A program made the translations under genes and the position numbers. The notes beneath the pieces were generated by a model that was not told the DNA's origin, ran no database searches, and worked only from the letters and a program-made list of their open reading frames with translations. From RPQJ01 sp963696545 (GTDB lineage: Bacteria > Pseudomonadota > Gammaproteobacteria > Steroidobacterales > Steroidobacteraceae), in NCBI GenBank assembly GCA_963696545.1, contig CAVOKQ010000008.1, forward strand, positions 186,001 through 250,000: DNA of 64,000 nucleotides. Direction: 5' to 3'. The number at the start of each line of letters is the position of its first letter. Positions within the stretch are counted from its first letter, which is position 1. This document shows, piece after piece, positions 59,996 to 64,000 of the stretch.

Positions 59996-60592
59996 TCAGG
60001 GCTGCGACGCCTCGGTGCTGCGATTCCGGCCGAACAGCAGCCTGCCGGCCTTCTTCGTGGCCCAGTACAGCAGCGCAACGATCCCCGCGAGGCAGGCGAG
60101 CGGTACGACCACGGCGAGAACTGCGATGCCGGTCGCGCCAACCGTCTCGACGGTCGCGACCACTGGGTTCGCGAGTCCCGCGGTCATCACGCCGGACTTG
60201 GCGCGCAGCAGCGCGGTGCTGCCCTTGGTAAGTCCCGCTATGCCTCCTCCCGCGATGATCGCCACCGGCCACATCACCGCCGGCGGGATGTCGGCCATCA
60301 CCGACGCGCTCGCCACGACTCCGGCACCGACCGCGGCCGGGCTCGCGATCACGTCGAGCACGTGATCGACACCCGGGATGTAGTACGCGAGCACCTCGAA
60401 GACGGCAGCCGTGCCGAGCATCAACAGCGCCGGCGTGCTCGACAGCCAGTTGAACCCGTCGGTCAACGGCAGGAACCCCGAGCGTGCGGCGATGCCCGCG
60501 ACCAGCAGCGGTACGAAGATGCGGAAGCCCGTCGCCGCCGCAAGGCCGATGCCGAGCGCGACGCTCAGCAGTGATTCGAACGACAGTTCCAT
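59996..60592 (-). CDS. DUF4126 membrane protein
   Basis: The 198-aa product has five or so hydrophobic segments: LLSVALGIGLAAATGFRIFV, AVGAGVVASASVMADIPPAV, VMWPVAIIAGGGIAGLTKGS and GIAVLAVVVPLACLAGIVAL. The N-terminal GIGLAAATGFRIFVPLLVAG and the glycine-rich IIAGGGIAGLTKGS loop match DUF4126. Function is unknown. ATG 60592 is chosen because it starts the family domain. Confidence 0.85.
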   Translation of the reverse strand: MELSFESLLSVALGIGLAAATGFRIFVPLLVAGIAARSGFLPLTDGFNWLSSTPALLMLGTAAVFEVLAYYIPGVDHVLDVIASPAAVGAGVVASASVMADIPPAVMWPVAIIAGGGIAGLTKGSTALLRAKSGVMTAGLANPVVATVETVGATGIAVLAVVVPLACLAGIVALLYWATKKAGRLLFGRNRSTEASQP

Positions 60593-60663
60593 TGATGGGT
60601 CTCGACACGGGGACCTTGCGGCCGGGCGCGGTGATCCTGCCGCATCCGGCCGTCGCAGACAAT

Positions 60664-61434
60664 TCAGAATGAGAGATGCAGCGCGTCCCAGGCGGTCTTT
60701 GCGATCAGGCAGGACACCACTGCGATGAAGACACTGCGCACGAACCCGCTGCCGTGCCGGATCGCGAGGTGGCTGCCGACCTGGGCGCCGGCCACGTTGC
60801 AGACGGCCATCGCGAGCCCGAGCAGCCAGAAGACCTGGCCCGTGAGGCCGAATAGCAGGATCGCCGCGAGGTTCGCTGCGGCGTTCACGATCTTGGCCGA
60901 CGCCGAGGCGTGCAGGAAGTCGAGCCCGAAGACGCGCACGAACAGGAACACGAGGAAGCTGCCGGTGCCGGGGCCGAAGAACCCGTCGTAAAGCCCGATG
61001 GCTCCGGCACCGGCCGCGGCGAGCGCGCTGCCGTGCCGGCCCTGCCAGCGCGGCTGGTGCACGCGGCCGAAGTCCTTGTGCAGCAGCGTGTAGAGCAGCA
61101 CGCCCGCCAGCAGGAACGGTACCAGCGCGCGGAATTTCGCGGGCGAAATGCCCGTCGCGATCCAGGCACCGGCCAGCGCGGCGACGAACGCGCCCGCGGC
61201 CGCCGGCAGCACCAGCCGCCAGTCGAGCCGGACGTGCCGGATGAAGCGCGCGGCGGCGCTGGTCGTGCCGGCGAGGCCTGCGAGCTTGCCTGTGCCGAGC
61301 AGGGTCGGGTGCGGGGTCGTCGGGAAGGCCGCGAACAGCGCGGGTAGCTGGATCAGTCCGCCGCCGCCGGCCATCGCGTCGACCACGCCCGCGCCGAAGG
61401 CTGCCACGAGCACGAAGACGATCTCCAGCGACAC
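60664..61434 (-). CDS. TSUP (TauE/SafE) family permease
   Basis: The 256-aa product has about eight membrane helices and the TSUP signature in both halves: AFGAGVVDAMAGGGGLIQLP with TTPHPTLLGTGKLAGLAGTT, and GAIGLYDGFFGPGTGSFLVF later. The family exports sulfite, sulfoacetate and other organosulfur anions. The specific substrate cannot be named. It lies between nudC and the DUF4126 gene on the same strand, 18 bases after nudC. Confidence 0.92.
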   Translation of the reverse strand: MSLEIVFVLVAAFGAGVVDAMAGGGGLIQLPALFAAFPTTPHPTLLGTGKLAGLAGTTSAAARFIRHVRLDWRLVLPAAAGAFVAALAGAWIATGISPAKFRALVPFLLAGVLLYTLLHKDFGRVHQPRWQGRHGSALAAAGAGAIGLYDGFFGPGTGSFLVFLFVRVFGLDFLHASASAKIVNAAANLAAILLFGLTGQVFWLLGLAMAVCNVAGAQVGSHLAIRHGSGFVRSVFIAVVSCLIAKTAWDALHLSF

Positions 61435-61452
61435 GAGTTCCCGGTCGCCCGT

Positions 61453-62406
61453 TCAGCGCGGCCGCTGGCCCCAGAATTTCACGCCGGGCGTCAGCCGCAG
61501 CGGCAGGCTCGATCCCGAGTCGTACCAGTCCTCGATGAGCCGGAACGACACCGACTGCGGCGGGGGCAGTCCAGGGAAACCGGACGCGATCTCCTCGCGG
61601 GTGAACCAGCGTACGTCCTCGAGTTCTTCGTCGGCGCGCGCCACGGCGCCGGGCGCGGCGACGGCCGTGAATCCGATCATCAGCGACGACGGGAACGGCC
61701 ACGGCTGCGAAGAGTGGTAGTCGGCTTCGACCACGGTCACGCCGGTCTCCTCGAGTACCTCGCGCACGACCGCGTCCTCGAGGCTCTCACCGGGCTCGAC
61801 GAATCCTGCGATCGTGGAGTAGCGGCCGGCGGGCCAGGCAGCCTGGCGACCAAGCAGCGCCCGCTCGCCGTCGGTGACGAGCACGATGATTGCGGGATCG
61901 AGTCGCGGAAAGTGCTCCTCGCCGCAGGCCGTGCTGGTGCACTTCATCACGTGCCCCGCGCTTGCGCTCGCGGTTGGCGCCCCGCAGGCGCCGCAATGCC
62001 TGTGACGGCGCCGCCAGAGCACCATCGCCCGTGCGTAAGCGAGCAGCCCCGCTTCGTCGGACGGGATCTGCCCGCCCGCGAGCCTGAGGTCCTCGAACGA
62101 CATGCCGGCGGGCAGGCTGGACGGCGGCACCGCGCCGCGCACGTCGGCCGCGAAGCACAGCCGGCCGCGAAAATGGCCGAGCATCACGAGGTCCTCGTCC
62201 CGGATCGAGGCCCGGAGTTCCTCGTGCGCTTCGACCAGGCCGGCGGACCAGCCCTGCTCCGCACGGAGCAGCAGGCTCCGCGTTTCCCATACCGGCACCA
62301 GCAGGCTCAGCGGATCGCGCAGCCCGTTGTCGACGAATGCCGCGTCCTTGCGCAGGTGTGCGGCTCGCTCGAGGTAGGGGCCGGCGAAGACGTTCGGTGC
62401 GCGCAA
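61453..62406 (-). CDS. nudC: NAD(+)/NADH pyrophosphatase NudC-type
   Basis: The 317-aa product has the NudC plan: N-terminal domain (to about 130), zinc ribbon (HCGACGAPTASASAGHVMKC and STACGEEHFPRLDPA), NUDIX box GFVEPGESLEDAVVREVLEE-TG and the NADH pyrophosphatase hallmark SQPWPFPSSLM. It hydrolyses NADH and removes NAD caps from RNA in E. coli. No ATG fits; a TTG at 62406 begins (M)RAPNVFAGPYLERAAHLRKD, resembling known NudC starts, with GGAG 9 bases upstream. Longer open sequence upstream overlaps the FlhC-like gene. Confidence 0.93.
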   Translation of the reverse strand: MRAPNVFAGPYLERAAHLRKDAAFVDNGLRDPLSLLVPVWETRSLLLRAEQGWSAGLVEAHEELRASIRDEDLVMLGHFRGRLCFAADVRGAVPPSSLPAGMSFEDLRLAGGQIPSDEAGLLAYARAMVLWRRRHRHCGACGAPTASASAGHVMKCTSTACGEEHFPRLDPAIIVLVTDGERALLGRQAAWPAGRYSTIAGFVEPGESLEDAVVREVLEETGVTVVEADYHSSQPWPFPSSLMIGFTAVAAPGAVARADEELEDVRWFTREEIASGFPGLPPPQSVSFRLIEDWYDSGSSLPLRLTPGVKFWGQRPR

Positions 62407-62435
62407 GGATCGAGACTCCGGAGCGGGGCTGCAGT

Positions 62436-62996
62436 CTAGCAATCCTCGTCCGTCGATTCGCTCGGGTGCTCGGTGCGGCAGGTCGCGCAGTTGTAGGGCA
62501 GCACGTCGAGCGTGTCCCGGATCCACGTGGCGTGGCAATCAGGGCAGCTTGCGAGCACGTACTCGTCGCGGCTCGACAGCACCTGGCCGAGGAACCAGGC
62601 GTGCTCACACGTGATCGGAGTGTCCGGGCAGACGCACAGGAAGGTGTCGTAGACGTCGCAGAAGCGTGACACGTGCCCGATCGCCGGGCCGGGCAGCCGC
62701 GGCGGATGGCTGATCAGCCCGCAGCAGCACAGCATGCAGCCGAGCGTGGCCGCCTGGATCTCGTGGTCGACGGACTTGCGGAAGAACGACATCTGGCGGG
62801 GCGACTTCCCCCGCTTGCGCGGGGTGTGGGGTCCCGGTGAGCCCTGCAGGTAGTCGCGGTGCAGCTTGCGTATGCGGTCCCCGGAGAGCCCGGTGCAGTG
62901 ACGGACGATCTGGGTCCGGACTCCGTGGGCAATCAAGCGATAGGCGACCGTCAGCCGCTGGCGGTCGCGGTCATAGCGGCAGTCAGTGATGCGCAT
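62436..62996 (-). CDS. FlhC-like zinc protein, putative transcription regulator
   Basis: The 186-aa product resembles the flagellar master regulator FlhC. Residues 12–48 (RLTVAYRLIAHGVRTQIVRH and TGLSGDRIRKLHRDY) match FlhC's helix with LITLGAR and TQLSRGRLIKLYKEL. ITCEHAWFLGQVLSSRDEYV matches its TRAWTLVRF block. CPDC (151–154) and CATC (170–173) give the CxxC-15-CxxC zinc cluster that FlhC has in the same place. A Cys-rich helix at 87–92 (CMLCCC) is unusual. The start ATG 62996 has GGGGA seven bases upstream. It is divergent from a FlhD-like gene across a region of large palindromes. No flagellar gene lies nearby, so a non-flagellar role is possible. Confidence 0.65.
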   Translation of the reverse strand: MRITDCRYDRDRQRLTVAYRLIAHGVRTQIVRHCTGLSGDRIRKLHRDYLQGSPGPHTPRKRGKSPRQMSFFRKSVDHEIQAATLGCMLCCCGLISHPPRLPGPAIGHVSRFCDVYDTFLCVCPDTPITCEHAWFLGQVLSSRDEYVLASCPDCHATWIRDTLDVLPYNCATCRTEHPSESTDEDC

Positions 62997-63024
62997 GGCT
63001 TTCCCCTGTTTTTGTGTCTTCCCG

Positions 63025-63094
63025 CCATATATGGTCCAACAAGACCACATATGGAAGTCTATAACCATATGTGGTCTATTTGGACCATATTTGG
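63025..63094. promoter_or_regulatory. Two 30-bp inverted repeats, 40 bp apart, between the FlhC-like and FlhD-like genes
   Basis: Repeat 1: CCATATATGGTC (63025–63036) and GACCACATATGG (63043–63054), 11 of 12 positions complementary. Repeat 2: CCATATGTGGTC (63065–63076) and GACCATATTTGG (63083–63094), a poorer match. Both have 12-base arms and a 6-base spacer, and equal positions are exactly 40 bases apart, about four helical turns. All four half-sites fit CCAWATRTGGTC with few changes. The region is AT-rich and holds both promoters, so a cooperative binding site is likely. Confidence 0.8.
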
Positions 63095-63106
63095 CAGGAG
63101 ACCCAA

Positions 63107-63787
63107 ATGGAACCCACTGGCTACAACAGTCCAGGCCCCGATCTGCTCGCCCGCGGCGGCGTCCTGACCCCCTCCATCCGCCGCGACCTGACCGACCTTA
63201 ATCGCCAGTTTCTCGAGCTCGGACTGCACGCTGAGCTGGCGCAGGACCCGCGCTTTGCCTGGTCTGGCCCGGTCCGGGCCGGTCTGCTCGGCATCGATGC
63301 GGCGACACTCGGACGCATGGCCTCGTGCCCATTTGCCCTGTTCGGGATACGGCTGCCGGCGCCGATCGCGGACAGTCGTCCGATGCCGTCCCGGGTCGAG
63401 GACGCAGCTGCAGGGATCGCGTCCAGTGAGCCGTGGCAGGGTCGATGCCAGGCCTTTGCACACTCGGCGCTGTTCGTCGCACTGCGCCTCGCGGACACCG
63501 CGCCGCTCGCCGCACGCATCGCGCTCGGGCTGTCGCCAGCCGCCGAGCTGCGCCTGAACGAGATGTGCCAGTCCGAAGTGGCGCAGCTCGCCGCCTGCCC
63601 GGACGTGATCCACCCGAGGTGGCCGGAGCAGCCGCGTTTCTGGGTCATGCTGCGCGGCGCGGCCCGCAGGTGTTCGTCGACCTCGCAGCAACGGGCCCAC
63701 TGCTTCGGGATCTGCCTGCTGGGACCGGACCTCGACGGCTTCGTCGCGCCACCTTTGCCGCTGCCGAGGCATCCGGCGCCGCGTTGA
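63107..63787 (+). CDS. FlhD-like protein with two FlhD-like repeats
   Basis: The 226-aa product has two parts that each recall FlhD, which is about 115 aa in E. coli. Residues 24–83: DLTDLNRQFLELGLHAELAQ (compare FlhD DINLSYLLLAQRLIVQD) then VRAGLLGIDAATLGRMASCP. Residues 115–172: ALRLADTAPLAARIALGLSP and EMCQSEVAQLAACPDVIHPR, compare FlhD AMFRLGINEEM and LPQMVKLAETNQLVCHFRF. The second copy aligns better than the first. The ATG at 63107 has AGGAG six bases upstream. It is divergent from the FlhC-like gene; FlhD and FlhC normally act as one complex. The C-terminal 50 residues are unassigned. Confidence 0.6.
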   Translation: MEPTGYNSPGPDLLARGGVLTPSIRRDLTDLNRQFLELGLHAELAQDPRFAWSGPVRAGLLGIDAATLGRMASCPFALFGIRLPAPIADSRPMPSRVEDAAAGIASSEPWQGRCQAFAHSALFVALRLADTAPLAARIALGLSPAAELRLNEMCQSEVAQLAACPDVIHPRWPEQPRFWVMLRGAARRCSSTSQQRAHCFGICLLGPDLDGFVAPPLPLPRHPAPR

Positions 63788-63911
63788 CGTAACCAGGGCG
63801 AGGTCACGCTCGAACCGTGCCTCGCCGTGGCCGGTGCCTGGCCCGGTGTTTCTTGTGAAGCACCGCCCGGGGCATTACGCTGCGCTCCCGCCGTTGCCGC
63901 CCCCCGGTCCC

Positions 63912-64000
63912 ATGAAAGCCCTGTCGCTGCGCAAGCTCAGCAAGACCTACAAGACGGGCGTGCAGGCCCTGAAGGGCATCGATCTCGACGTGGACCAGGG
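63912..64000 (+). CDS. ABC transporter ATP-binding protein (5' end only)
   Basis: Only the first 29 codons are inside the window: MKALSLRKLSKTYKTGVQAL then KGIDLDVDQG. The K-T-Y-x-x-G-x-x-A-L-x-G-I-x-L-x-V pattern is the standard start of an ABC ATPase, with the A-loop aromatic residue Tyr13. The Walker motifs lie beyond the window end. It would be most like drug or lipid-exporter ATPases (ABC-2 type), but that cannot be decided here. Confidence 0.8.
   Translation, partial: MKALSLRKLSKTYKTGVQALKGIDLDVDQ

Overview
The window is high-GC, densely packed bacterial chromosome that looks gammaproteobacterial. Several gene strings are typical of the Xanthomonadales/Nevskiales/Steroidobacterales side of that class: topA–smg–dprA–lysM / def–fmt–rsmB–DUF4390–ntrYX, engB next to cytochrome c4 and dsbA, tamA–tamB, and an arginine cluster that uses a xanthomonad-type ArgF' (N-acetylornithine carbamoyltransferase). 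This placement is inferred from gene content and order only. I see no insertion sequence, prophage, integrase or CRISPR array.

Layout. 1–6.2 kb: 3' part of prlC, a GIDE/LemA pair, gamma-carbonic anhydrase, aroE, hemB, then an ECF sigma factor with a DUF3379 anti-sigma candidate. 6.2–9.0 kb: an accessory stretch with three toxin–antitoxin-like pairs around the DNA glycosylase gene tag; two of the pairs have perfect palindromes in front of them. 9.0–14.3 kb: rlmJ, secreted proteins including a PA-domain metalloprotease, hemF, and a DUF4160/DUF2442 pair. 14.3–27 kb: topA, smg, dprA and a LysM protein on the minus strand, then def–fmt–rsmB–DUF4390–ntrY–ntrX on the plus strand. 27–33 kb: envelope and redox genes, a tRNA-Arg(CCG), a NYN nuclease, LysE and CorA transporters, dsbA, cytochrome c4 and engB. 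33–38.3 kb: a candidate small RNA between engB and polA (the place of Spot 42 and ErsA in other gammaproteobacteria), two outer-membrane barrels, polA, lptM and a thioesterase. 38.3–42.5 kb: an acyl-CoA dehydrogenase, ubiC, a fumarylacetoacetase-family hydrolase, maiA and a stand-alone Lrp ligand-binding domain.

42.5–53 kb is one long minus-strand operon: argR–argG–(unknown P-loop protein)–argC–argD–argF'–argB–argH–DUF4239–DUF1329, headed by an ARG-box-like palindrome shared with a divergent NUDIX gene. The genes cover most of the acetylated route to arginine; no deacetylase or N-acetylglutamate synthase is visible, and the unknown P-loop protein sits inside the operon. 53.6–62.4 kb holds tamB–tamA, an NRDE protein, DUF4126, a TSUP permease and nudC. 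62.4–63.8 kb holds the most unusual item: a divergent FlhC-like / tandem-FlhD-like regulator pair whose intergenic region carries two 30-bp inverted repeats of the same design set exactly 40 bp apart. The window ends in the first codons of an ABC transporter ATPase.

Data quality. Five genes (gamma-CA, hemB, ntrY, ntrX, tamB) are broken by about ten single-base indels, although each is otherwise well conserved and hemB is normally essential. Assembly or sequencing error is more likely than real gene decay.
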